A DNA stretch of 48,796 nt, from the NCBI GenBank assembly GCA_043747745.1, contig JAYTOP010000085.1, forward strand, positions 1 through 48,796. Direction: 5' to 3'. Under the pieces are notes generated by a model, which did no database searches, was not told where the DNA came from, and was given only the letters and a program-made list of their open reading frames with translations. Below are positions 1 to 8,165 of the stretch, in pieces. The number at the start of each line of letters is the position of its first letter. Position 1 is the stretch's first letter. The translations under genes were made by a program, and so were the position numbers. This stretch comes from SZAS-103 sp043747745. Lineage in GTDB: Bacteria; Pseudomonadota; Gammaproteobacteria; Xanthomonadales; Xanthomonadaceae.

Positions 1-99
1 ATCCCGCGTCACACCTTCATGCAGGGGATGGCCGACATGCGTCGGAATGGGTGGCCGGCATGCGTCGGAATGGGTGGCCGGCATGGCCCGGAATACTCA
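1..99. mobile_element. Terminal region of an IS21-like insertion sequence (left edge)
   Basis: This edge carries two perfect tandem copies of a 23-bp unit at 37-59 and 60-82 (core GTCGGAATGGGTGGCCGG). A degenerate unit lies on each side, at about 19-36 and 83-96. Multiple short GGAAT..GTGGCCG repeats are typical of the transposase-binding ends of IS21-family elements. The repeats end exactly where hsdS stops making sense, and the hsdS stop codon (97-99, TGA on the minus strand) can be read as the terminal TG of the element. The transposase genes (istA/istB) would lie outside the window, so the family call is inference. Confidence 0.6.
37..82. repeat. Two tandem 23-bp repeats
   Basis: The units at 37-59 and 60-82 are identical and directly adjacent. 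They resemble the internal terminal repeats to which IS21-type transposases bind. Nothing about them looks coding. Confidence 0.85.
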
Positions 100-888
100 C
101 CCTGTCTTGCCGTTCTCCAGGCATGGCGTGATTCTGGCGAACAAGGTATCCCCGTTGCGGAACTTGGAGCCACTGTTCCCGTCACGCTCGCCCGGCTTTT
201 CGATCAGCATCGTTCCGTCCGACAAACAGTTCATCGCCAGGAAGGGTTTCAAGCCGTCCTTTGGCACTCTCGTGGGCGGATTGATCTGCATCACGGTCGA
301 TGCGGCAACGACAGGCCACCCATCAGGCACGAACCCAAGTTCGGAATCGACCATGCGCACGTCTTCGTGGCCGGGGAAGCGGAAGCGGACGAACCACTCC
401 TCGTAGATGCGCCGCGCCATCTCTTCCAGGATCGCGATGCGCCGCGTGTTGTTCTCGATCAGGTCGTCGTAGGCGGAGAGGATGGAGGCAATGCGGCGCT
501 GCTCAATTGGATCTGGGCATCTCAACGGCAGACGATGCAGGTCGTTCCGATTGACACCGGGGACAGCCGCCGCAGCGTTCCTACTGGCGAAATCCAAAGT
601 CTTCAAGAGGTAGGCGACAAAGCGCGGATCGTTGCCCTTGAAGTCGCGAACATAGAGCGTCGTGTTGAGTGGCCAAAAATCTTTGACTACATAGTGAATT
701 TCGCCAAGCGTTCCATATCGACCCGTCACGATACCGGGACCTTTCACCTTCGCCTCCGAGTGCGTTCCCGTTATTCCCGACGATGACACAATAGGTACGA
801 AACCATCACTGCGAGATTGCGCAGGCAGGTCATAGCCACGCTTCAGAGTCACGACATCGCCGAGGAGGCATTCGCGAAACATCATCAT
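97..888 (-). pseudogene. hsdS: Type I restriction-modification specificity subunit HsdS, truncated
   Basis: HsdS is the DNA-recognition subunit of a type I restriction-modification complex. The fragment has 263 residues, against about 400 for the family. It holds the first target recognition domain (about residues 5-150), the central conserved helix with EQRRIASILSAYDDLIENN followed by RRIAILEEMARRIYEEWF, and the start of the second recognition domain (GWPVVAASTV onward). It breaks off after TPCLENGKT, where the second domain should run on for more than 100 residues. The break coincides with the IS21-like repeats at 37-96. Its start (ATG ATG ATG, 880-888) overlaps the hsdM stop as ATGA, so the two are translationally coupled. 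A half-length HsdS with one recognition domain can in some systems act as a homodimer, but the abrupt IS junction makes inactivation more likely. No hsdR lies in the window. Confidence 0.9.
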
Positions 889-2429
889 GTCTCATCCAAA
901 ATCGCAGCCACGCGACCGGCTATTGCCTCTTCCAGCGAGCGAGCTTCCGAATTCAAAACTTCGAGTTCCTCGCTTAACCCAGTCAGCCGCTCCGCAAAAT
1001 TGATTGCATCCGCCGCGCGCTCCCCGACACCCACATAGCGCCCCGGATTCAAGCTCCAGCCCTGCGCTTCAATCTCGGCCCGCGTCGCCGCCTTGCACAG
1101 CCCCGCCACATCCGCATAGACGAGCTTCGGGAACTTCGCCTTCAGAAGGTCCTCGCTGCCCTCCTCAAGCTCCAGCTTCTCGCCCCGATACAGCCGCAGG
1201 ATGTTCGCAAGGAACTCCAGTTGCTCCGGCGTGAACTCGCGCAATGCGCGGCTGATCTGCTTGAAGTACGGCCGCGCGTCGATGAAGAGGACCGTGTCCT
1301 TGCGCTTGCCATGCCGCTTGCCCTTGTCGAAGAACCACAGCGTGCAAGGCAATGTCACGGTGTAGAAGAAGTTCGAGCCGATGCTGACGATCACATCCAC
1401 CGCACCGGACTCGATCAGCTTCTTGCGGATCTCCAGTTCGCTGCCGCGCGCGTCGCCGGCGGAGTTCGCCATCACGAAGCCAGCGCGGCCGGTGTCGTTG
1501 AGGGCGGAATGGAACAGCTGGATCCACAGGTAGTTGGCGTTGTCGGTGCTCGGCAGGCCGAGCGGAAAGCGGCGGTCGTCCTTGAGCCGGTCCTTGTCGA
1601 CGCCGGAGACGTTGAACGGCGGATTGGCCATCACGAAGTCGAATCGGCCGAGCGCCTTGTGCGGGTCTTCGTAGTATGTGTTGGACTCGCGGATGTCGCC
1701 GGACAGGCCGTGCACGGCGAGGTTCATCTTGCCGAGCTTGACGGTATCGCTGGCTTTCTCGGTGCCGAACACGGTCAGCTCGCGGGTGGCGGACTTGTGG
1801 TGGCGCTGCACGAACGCGGCCGACTGCACGAACATGCCGCCGGAGCCGCAGGCGGGATCGAAGATGCGGCCGTGGTAGGGCTCGAGGATTTCCACGATCA
1901 GCCGCACGATGCTGGTGGGCGTGTAGAACACCCCGCCCTTCTGGCCTTCCTTCATCGCAAAGTTGCCGAGAAAGTATTCGTACACCTTGCCGAACGCGTC
2001 GCCTTCCAGATCCAGCGGCGCGAGCAGGCGCAGCAGTTCGACCAGGGTGCCGACCGGCAGCTTGTTGTAGCCACGCGGCAGCACGCCCTTCAATTCGTCG
2101 TTGAACGTCTCGACCAGCGCCATCGCCTGGTTGATCGCGCGGCCGAGGTTGTCGCCTTCCTTCAGCGTGGTCAGGTACGAGAAGCGTGCCTCGTCCGGCA
2201 GATACAGCACGCCTTCGGCCTGGTAGTCGTGCGGATCGATGTCGTCCGCTGCGAGCCCCTTCTTCGTGAGCTTCGACTGCAACTCGGTGAAGCGCTTGTC
2301 GGCATAGCGCAGGAAGATCAGCCCGAGCACGGGCGTTGAGAATTCGGACGGCTTCAGGCCGGTGTTGGCCCAAAGCTGATCTGCGGTCGCCCAGAGGCGG
2401 TTTTCGACGGCTACGAGATCTGCTGCCAT
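885..2429 (-). CDS. hsdM: Type I restriction-modification DNA methyltransferase subunit HsdM
   Basis: This is the N6-adenine methyltransferase subunit of a type I R-M system, which transfers methyl groups from S-adenosylmethionine once HsdS has bound the target. The N-terminal helical domain (about 1-150) starts with AADLVAVENRLWATADQLW. The Rossmann methyltransferase domain follows, with FYTP at 168-171, SAM-binding motif I DPACGSGGMF at 191-200 and catalytic motif IV NPPF at 269-272. All are intact, and 514 residues is a normal length. I chose the ATG at 2429 because homology begins there and GGGGAA lies just upstream on the coding strand; a longer open frame to 2948 runs through repetitive non-coding sequence. 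Because the partner hsdS is cut short and hsdR is not in view, the enzyme may be an orphan without sequence specificity. Confidence 0.93.
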   Translation of the reverse strand: MAADLVAVENRLWATADQLWANTGLKPSEFSTPVLGLIFLRYADKRFTELQSKLTKKGLAADDIDPHDYQAEGVLYLPDEARFSYLTTLKEGDNLGRAINQAMALVETFNDELKGVLPRGYNKLPVGTLVELLRLLAPLDLEGDAFGKVYEYFLGNFAMKEGQKGGVFYTPTSIVRLIVEILEPYHGRIFDPACGSGGMFVQSAAFVQRHHKSATRELTVFGTEKASDTVKLGKMNLAVHGLSGDIRESNTYYEDPHKALGRFDFVMANPPFNVSGVDKDRLKDDRRFPLGLPSTDNANYLWIQLFHSALNDTGRAGFVMANSAGDARGSELEIRKKLIESGAVDVIVSIGSNFFYTVTLPCTLWFFDKGKRHGKRKDTVLFIDARPYFKQISRALREFTPEQLEFLANILRLYRGEKLELEEGSEDLLKAKFPKLVYADVAGLCKAATRAEIEAQGWSLNPGRYVGVGERAADAINFAERLTGLSEELEVLNSEARSLEEAIAGRVAAILDET

Positions 2430-3115
2430 GGTTCCCCAATGATTCGACGTTGTGTTGGAGCGAACTCCGTTCAGATAGCTCAAGTATTCCCGAAACGAGC
2501 GGCGTGTCCACCACATGCCTCGCACGAGGATTGATTCCCTCCAGAGAAAACGCGGCATGCGTGGCATTGATTGTGGGAACGGTGATGGAAAAAGCGTCTG
2601 CGTCGGCACATAAAGCGCCACCGATAGCACTCCAAGCGCTTCCCGATAGCGAATCAGGCATTGGATCGAGCCGCGAAAGCGCCAGTGGTGGCGCAATCCG
2701 TGCGAGCGATGGCACAAAAAGCGCCAACGTCGGCGCGCAAAGCGGCAGGGTTGGGGCTTTTCCGGGGCGGCGTCTGGCTGGAAAGGGGTACGGGTGGCGC
2801 TTTTTGCGCCAGCGTTGGCGCTTTGGGAGGCAACGCTGGCGCGTTTCGGGACTGCGGAAAGCCTAAAGGCCGCACGGGTACGGCTTTGACCAGCTTCGCT
2901 GTTGAAAACCGGGTGGTGCGTGACGCTGGAAGCGGCAGCGGTGCTCACTCAGGCGCAACAACTGGACCGCAACTACTGCAACAACTGGGTACGGACCACG
3001 GTTTTCGAAGCGACGTAGCCCGGGTGAAGAGCTTCACAACAGCGAGGCTGGTCAATCCGGATCGATTGCCGATGCGTCGTGGTTCCCTTCGACAGGCTCA
3101 GGGCAGGCTCTCGGA
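2430..3115. other. Gene-free stretch upstream of hsdM
   Basis: About 690 bp separate the hsdM start from the end of the broken recombinase gene. I find no convincing gene in either strand. The part at 2679-2842 is rich in GCGCC..GGCGC palindromes, which keep several frames open and give low-complexity translations (KAPTLAQKAP-like on the minus strand, WRFxRQRWRF-like on the plus strand). The hsdM promoter should lie at 2430-2650, but I see no strong -35/-10 pair. A copy of the dispersed TTCGACAGGCTCA..CGAACGG repeat sits at the far end (3085-3128). Confidence 0.6.
2679..2842. repeat. Cluster of GCGCC(A)..GGCGC palindromes
   Basis: Near-perfect inverted repeats occur at 2679-2694 (GCGCCAGTGGTGGCGC), 2721-2736 (GCGCCAACGTCGGCGC), 2806-2821 (GCGCCAGCGTTGGCGC) and in partial form at 2829-2842. 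Several are followed or preceded by runs of T or A (for example TTTTT at 2801-2805). They could form RNA hairpins or bind a dimeric protein. Confidence 0.6.
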
Positions 3116-3128
3116 TCACCACGAACGG
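3085..3128. repeat. Dispersed repeat, interrupted copy
   Basis: TTCGACAGGCTCAGG at 3088-3102 and CACCACGAACGG at 3117-3128 are the two halves of the repeat found intact at 37427-37456, separated here by about 14 bp. This copy supplies the stop codon of the truncated recombinase gene. Confidence 0.75.
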
Positions 3129-4003
3129 ATCTTGGCGGGATCTGCGTCGGCGAAGTAAAGCGGAAGAAGCTGGGAGCGGAGCGAGAAGAAACGGCGGTGC
3201 TCGAAGGCTCCGGCTTCTGACGATTTGCGTACGAAGGTTTCGGCTTCGACGTGCTCAAACCTCCCGGCCTCGCTGATGGTGGTCAGCGTCTTCGGGAACA
3301 ATGGGTCGTCGTTGCCCCACAGCTTTTGGCGGCGCAGGTAGTCCACCCAATCCGCGACGATTTGGCGGATGTCATCGCCGACCGGGAAAAAGTAGGTCGC
3401 AAACGTCTTGCCGAACTTTGTACGCACCTCGCGAGCGTCCTGATAGAAGCTTCCACCGACAAGGTCAACATGCTTCAACTTGGCCGATGCCACCGCAGCA
3501 TCGCGCGCGCCGGTCAGCAGGATGAAGGCGACTAGCGCGCGGTCGCGGCGCTCAATGTCGGTTGACCACGGCATGGTCGCGATGACGTGGCGCACCTGCT
3601 CCAACATCGGCACCGGACGCGGCCGTCGCGCGGTCGCAATCCGGGCTTCATTCTGCGATATGTTGAAGTAGTCGGCGTCCGAATACTGGAACCGGGACTT
3701 GTAGCCGGGCTGTCCAGCAAGCCACTGGAAAAACCGTTTCAGGTGCGACAGGGTCGAGTGCAAGGTCGCCTTGCTCAGCTTCTCGCCGGTGACTTGACTG
3801 TCCTGCCTCGCCAGCTTGGCCTTGAAGGCGACCGCCTGCTGGTGGTGGAACGTCTTGAAGTCCCGGTGCGCGGTGTACGTTTCAAACCGCGCCAGAGCGT
3901 TCGCCACGGCGTCCACGCTGGACTCGCCCTGCCTCTTGGCTTCCTTCAGATAGATGAAGTATTGCCGCTTGATGCGTTCGTTGTGGGCGTTGTGTTTCGA
4001 CAT
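3116..4003 (-). pseudogene. Tyrosine-type site-specific recombinase, C-terminally truncated
   Basis: The N-terminal half is a SAM-like/core-binding domain (about 1-130: RQYFIYLKEAKRQGESSVDA, then LSHLKRFFQWLAGQPGY). The start of the tyrosine recombinase catalytic domain follows, with the first catalytic arginine in LLTGARDAAVASAKL and a plausible catalytic lysine in RTKFGKTF. The reading then turns into EAGRFEHVEAETFVRKSSE and ends at about 295 residues inside the dispersed repeat. The HxxR box and the nucleophilic tyrosine are absent, so it cannot cut and rejoin DNA. Family members run to roughly 330-350 residues. It is probably the relic of the element that brought in the neighbouring type I R-M genes. 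The start (4003) is the first ATG and fits the family N-terminus. Confidence 0.8.
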
Positions 4004-4056
4004 GGCTCAGGCTCCTGTTTCCAAGTCACTGTTCACGGAGGGCTTACAACTCTCGC

Positions 4057-4452
4057 TTATTGCGCATCGTTGTTTGCATCATCGTCAGAATGGAAACTCG
4101 CGAACGCATCGAGGACACCCGCACGAAGCTCCGGATGAAGTGCATCGTAATCTGTTGCGCGATCGGAGAGCTTGTCGTTGAGATCGGTTCCGTTATCGAA
4201 ACCCATGCGAACTGCGTGGATCACGAGCAGCGTACAAATCGCAAACTCTCGCGGATGCACAGGATCAAGATGGTGTGCCCCCAACTCAATGACTTCGTAT
4301 GGATACCAGCGCTCGCTCGTCTGAAACTGGCATCCATACTTGAAGATCAAATCGCGAAGCGCGGCTAGATGGCGTTCCTCGTCCTGCCCGTAATCGAGAC
4401 CGGCAATGAAGCCCAGCTCGTCTTCCGTGATGCTTGCAATGAGGCTGAACAT
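4057..4452 (-). CDS. Conserved-looking protein of unknown function
   Basis: I do not recognise this family. The product is about 131 residues, soluble and acidic, with no signal peptide or membrane segment. Visible stretches include DYGQDEERHLAALRDLIFKY, RWYPYEVIELGAHH and ICTLLVIHAVRMGFDNGTD, and it ends in an Asp/Asn-rich tail. It resembles small helical proteins that ride with mobile or accessory DNA, but no motif indicates an activity. I chose the ATG at 4452. An upstream start (ATG 4497 or TTG 4500) would run 32-35 bases into the transketolase gene and has no ribosome site, while 4452 has GGAAGCGGAGG just upstream. It follows tkt on the same strand and may be read through from it. Confidence 0.55.
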   Translation of the reverse strand: MFSLIASITEDELGFIAGLDYGQDEERHLAALRDLIFKYGCQFQTSERWYPYEVIELGAHHLDPVHPREFAICTLLVIHAVRMGFDNGTDLNDKLSDRATDYDALHPELRAGVLDAFASFHSDDDANNDAQ

Positions 4453-4465
4453 TCCTCCGCTTCCG

Positions 4466-6493
4466 TCACTGTGCGCCTGCCAATCCTTTGACCGCATCAA
4501 TCACACGCTCTATTGTGAATCCGAAATACGGGAACAGCGCTTCCGCAGGCGCCGACGCGCCAAACGTGTCGATGCCAATCACTGCGCCATCGAGGCCGAC
4601 GTACTTGCGCCAGAAATCGCTGACGCCCGCTTCGATCGCGATGCGCTTGCGGCACCACGACGGCAGCACGCCTTCGCGCCATTCGACGGGCTGGCTGTCG
4701 AAGGTCGCGGTCGATGGCATCGACACCACGCGTGCCTTGACGCCATCGGTCGCGAGCCGACGCGCGGCTTCCATCGCGAGCTCGACTTCCGAACCGGTCG
4801 CGATCAGGATCACGTCGAAGCGCGCTTCGAGTGGATCGCTGAGTACGTAACCGCCGCGCGCAATATCGGCGACCTGTTGCGCGGTGCGTTGCTGGTGCTG
4901 GAGGTTCTGCCGCGAGAACACGAGGCAGGTCGGGCGGTCGCGGCGGGTGATCGCGATCTTCCAGGACACCGCCGATTCGACCGCATCGCAGGGACGCCAT
5001 ACGTCGTTGCCGGGAATGTGGCGCAGCGATGCGAGATGTTCGATGGGCTGGTGGGTCGGGCCGTCTTCGCCGAGGCCGATCGAATCGTGCGTGTAGACGT
5101 GGATCACGTGCGCCGGGATCAGCGCGCTCATGCGTACCGCGTTGCGCATGTAATCGGAGAACACCAGGAAGGTCGCGTCGAACGGCAGAAATCCGCCGTG
5201 CAGCGCCAAACCATTGCTGATCGCGCCCATGCCGAATTCGCGCACGCCGTAGTGGACGTAGTTCGCGTTGCGCGCGTCGTCGGATGCTGGATCGACGGTC
5301 ACGCTGCGACTGGCCTTCCACAGGGTGAGGTTGGAATGCGCGAGGTCGGCCGAGCCACCGATGATTTCCGGAAGCAGCGGCGCAAAAGCCTCGATCGTCA
5401 TCTGCGATGCCTTGCGCGACGCGATGGTCAGGCCGTCGATTTGCAACTTGGCGATGAACGCGTCGGCGTTTTCGGCAAAGTCCTCAGGCAACTCGGCGTG
5501 CGAACGACGCACGAGTTCGCCCGCGAGTTCCGGATACTCCTGCGCGTAGGCATCGAAGCGCTTGTTCCACAATTCTTCGCGCATGATGCCGGTGTTGCCA
5601 GCACGCCAGCCATCGGAAATCTCCTGCGGAATCTCGAACGGCGCGTACGGCCAGTTCAATGCGGCGCGGGTTGCGGCGACTTCGTCCTTGCCGAGCGGTG
5701 CGCCGTGCGCGGATTCCTTGCCCTGCTTGTTCGGCGATCCGAAACCGATGGTGGTGCGGCAGCAGATCAATGTGGGTTTGTCGCTTTCGGCAAGCGCGGT
5801 TTCGATCGCGGCCTTGACGTTGTCCGCATCGTGGCCGTTCACGCCCCGGATCACATGCCATCCATATGCCTCGAAGCGCGCAGCCGTGTCGTCGGTGAAC
5901 CAGCCCGCGACATCGCCATCGATCGAGATATGGTTGTCGTCCCAGAACGCGATGAGCTTGCCGAGCTTCCACGTGCCGGCGAGCGACGCGACCTCGTGGG
6001 ACACGCCTTCCATCATGCAGCCGTCGCCCATGAACACCCAGGTGCGGTGGTCGACGATTTCGTGCTCGGGACGGTTGAAGTGCTGCGCAAGCAGCTTCTC
6101 GGCGAGCGCGAAGCCGACCGCGTTCGCCAGCCCCTGCCCAAGCGGGCCGGTCGTGGTCTCGATTCCCGGCGTGTCCTTGCGCTCGGGATGTCCCGGCGTT
6201 TCCGAATGCAGCTGGCGGAACTGCTTGATCTGCTCGATCGGCAGGTCGTAGCCGGACAAGTGCAGCAGCGCGTATTGCAGCATCGAACCGTGGCCGTTGG
6301 ACAGCACGAAGCGGTCGCGATCGAACCATTTCGGATTCTTCGGCGCGTGCCTCATGAAATCGTTCCACAGCACTTCGGCGATGTCGGCCATTCCCATCGG
6401 CATGCCGGGATGGCCGGAATTCGCTGCCTGGACGGCATCGACGGCGAGGAAACGGATGGCGTTTGCGAGCTCGCGGCGGGTGGGCTTGGACAT
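4466..6493 (-). CDS. tkt: Transketolase
   Basis: Transketolase moves two-carbon ketol units between sugar phosphates in the pentose phosphate pathway, using thiamine diphosphate and Mg2+. The 675 residues match the family. Visible signatures are NSGHPGMPMGMADI (about 26-39), HSETPGHPE (96-104), the thiamine-diphosphate motif beginning GDGCMMEGVSHE (156-167), the central pyrimidine domain with NYVHYGVREFGMGAISNG, and DSIGLGEDGPTHQPIEHL. The C-terminal domain reads GVSDFWRKYVGLDGAVIGID. I chose the ATG at 6493 because MSKPTRRELANAIRFLAVDA is the usual N-terminus; the frame extends to 6526 without homology. It is followed by a small unknown gene and preceded by a separately transcribed transporter gene. 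Confidence 0.96.
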   Translation of the reverse strand: MSKPTRRELANAIRFLAVDAVQAANSGHPGMPMGMADIAEVLWNDFMRHAPKNPKWFDRDRFVLSNGHGSMLQYALLHLSGYDLPIEQIKQFRQLHSETPGHPERKDTPGIETTTGPLGQGLANAVGFALAEKLLAQHFNRPEHEIVDHRTWVFMGDGCMMEGVSHEVASLAGTWKLGKLIAFWDDNHISIDGDVAGWFTDDTAARFEAYGWHVIRGVNGHDADNVKAAIETALAESDKPTLICCRTTIGFGSPNKQGKESAHGAPLGKDEVAATRAALNWPYAPFEIPQEISDGWRAGNTGIMREELWNKRFDAYAQEYPELAGELVRRSHAELPEDFAENADAFIAKLQIDGLTIASRKASQMTIEAFAPLLPEIIGGSADLAHSNLTLWKASRSVTVDPASDDARNANYVHYGVREFGMGAISNGLALHGGFLPFDATFLVFSDYMRNAVRMSALIPAHVIHVYTHDSIGLGEDGPTHQPIEHLASLRHIPGNDVWRPCDAVESAVSWKIAITRRDRPTCLVFSRQNLQHQQRTAQQVADIARGGYVLSDPLEARFDVILIATGSEVELAMEAARRLATDGVKARVVSMPSTATFDSQPVEWREGVLPSWCRKRIAIEAGVSDFWRKYVGLDGAVIGIDTFGASAPAEALFPYFGFTIERVIDAVKGLAGAQ

Positions 6494-6577
6494 GGCGGCG
6501 GCGGGCCTGGGTAGCGGGACGCGCATTGTCCCATCCGCCCGCGACCGTGTCGCGGTTGCGCAACCCGGACGACACTG

Positions 6578-7987
6578 CTAGCGCTTCCGGGCCGCCTCGA
6601 CCGCGCTGACGTCCTGCTGCGGCTCCGAGCGCTCGGTGGCTATCTCGGGGATGTCGATATCGGCAGCACCGCTGCGCTCGGACACCACGACCGCAGTCGC
6701 GAGATCGCCGGTCACGTTGAGCGCGGTGCGGCACATGTCGAGGAAACTGTTGACGCCGATAATGATGCCGATGCCTTCTGGTCTTAGCCCAATAATCCCG
6801 CAGATCATCGCGATGACCGGTAGCGAACCGGACGGAATCCCCGCCGTGCCGATCCCGCCGAGGATGCACAGCCCGAGCACCATGACCTGTTGCGACAACG
6901 GCAGATGCAGGCCGAACACCTGTGCAAGGAACAGCACGGTTACGCCCTCGAACAGCGCGGTGCCATGGTGGTTGGCAGACGCGCCGACGGTCAGCACGAA
7001 ACGCGACACCTTGCGCGGCAGCTTGAGGTTTTCCTCGGCGACGCGCAGCGTCACCGGCAAGGTGGCGGTGGACGAGGACGTGGCGAACGCGGTGAGGATC
7101 GCTTCCTGGCTCGCGCGGAAGAAGCGTCGTGGCGACATCCGCCCCATGAAGCGCACCCACAGCGGCAGCACCACGAACATGTGCAGCGCCAATGCCGACA
7201 GCACTGTGATCACGAACCAGAACAGCCCGGCCAGCACGTCCCAGCCGAGTTGTGCGCACAGGTTGAACATGAAGCACGCCACCGCATACGGCGCGAGCCG
7301 GATGAACAACCCGATCAACCGCATGCTGATCTCGAACAACCCCTGTAGGGCATGCTTGAACGCCAGGGTGGCCGCGCTCGGCGTCAGCACCATGCCGATG
7401 CCGATCATCAATGCGAAGAACACCACCCCGAGTTTCTGCTTGTCGTCGGTCGCCGCCGCGATCACGTTGTGCGGCACGATGTTGACCAGCAGGTCGATCG
7501 CGTTGAGTTGATGGCCGCTGCTCACGATCTCGCCGGCCTTGGCGGCGTTGCTCGCCATCGCCTGCTGCACCAGCGCAGGATCGATGTGCAGCCCGGGCTG
7601 GATCACGTTCACCATCAACAGGCCGATCGCGACCGCGATGCCGGTCACGATCGCGGTGTAGCTCAGCGTCTTCCAGCCGAGCCGCCCGAGGCTGGCGATG
7701 TCGCCCAACTCGGCCACGCCCAGCACCAGCGCCGAGAACATCAGCGGGATCACCAGCATGAACAACAGGTTGAGGAAGATCTGCCCGAACGGTTTGGTCG
7801 CGTAGGCGATCAGGTCGCGCACCAACGGCGCATCGGGCGCATAGGCATGCACGATCAGGCCCAACACGGCGCCGAGCACGAAGCCCAGCATCACTTTCAT
7901 ATGCAGCGGCAAACCGCGGACGCGCGCTGCGGGATTGGTCGGATCGGGATCGATCGAATCAGGATGAGTCGGCGCTGCGTGGCTCAT
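6578..7987 (-). CDS. Dicarboxylate/amino acid:cation symporter (DAACS family)
   Basis: This is an inner-membrane secondary transporter of the SDF/DAACS family (GltP/DctA/SstT group), which takes up dicarboxylates or acidic/neutral amino acids with Na+ or H+. After a hydrophilic N-terminus of about 28 residues there are about eight hydrophobic segments (first KVMLGFVLGAVLGLIVHAY). The family's serine-rich hairpin is present as AFATSSSTATLPVTL, and the substrate/cation region as LTVGASANHHGTALFEGVTV and GGIGTAGIPSGSLPVI, followed by INSFLDMCRTALNVTGDLA-like sequence with N and D ligands (GVNSFLDMCRTALNVTGD). At 469 residues it is complete. Substrate cannot be read from the sequence. No clear operon partner is visible; the neighbouring Bat operon ends 178 bp upstream. 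Confidence 0.92.
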   Translation of the reverse strand: MSHAAPTHPDSIDPDPTNPAARVRGLPLHMKVMLGFVLGAVLGLIVHAYAPDAPLVRDLIAYATKPFGQIFLNLLFMLVIPLMFSALVLGVAELGDIASLGRLGWKTLSYTAIVTGIAVAIGLLMVNVIQPGLHIDPALVQQAMASNAAKAGEIVSSGHQLNAIDLLVNIVPHNVIAAATDDKQKLGVVFFALMIGIGMVLTPSAATLAFKHALQGLFEISMRLIGLFIRLAPYAVACFMFNLCAQLGWDVLAGLFWFVITVLSALALHMFVVLPLWVRFMGRMSPRRFFRASQEAILTAFATSSSTATLPVTLRVAEENLKLPRKVSRFVLTVGASANHHGTALFEGVTVLFLAQVFGLHLPLSQQVMVLGLCILGGIGTAGIPSGSLPVIAMICGIIGLRPEGIGIIIGVNSFLDMCRTALNVTGDLATAVVVSERSGAADIDIPEIATERSEPQQDVSAVEAARKR

Positions 7988-8165
7988 GCGCGCACCCTGC
8001 GTGCAATCGCTGCGGTGATGGTGTCGTCGTCACCCAGGAAACGTGCGTGCGTGCTGCGTGCATTGCGTTGTGTGTGCATGACCGTCCCCGACAACCCGCG
8101 CCGAGCATACACCACGGTTATCGCGCGTCGGACTGCGACAGATACATGATCGGCATCGTTCGGGA

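Noticed and set aside
1..4500. Integrated prophage
   Set aside because: Only a broken recombinase and R-M genes; no phage structural or lysis genes.
4406..6514. 702-codon plus-strand open frame opposite transketolase
   Set aside because: It mirrors tkt codon for codon; high-GC antisense shadow, Arg/Ala/Val-rich, with no domain.
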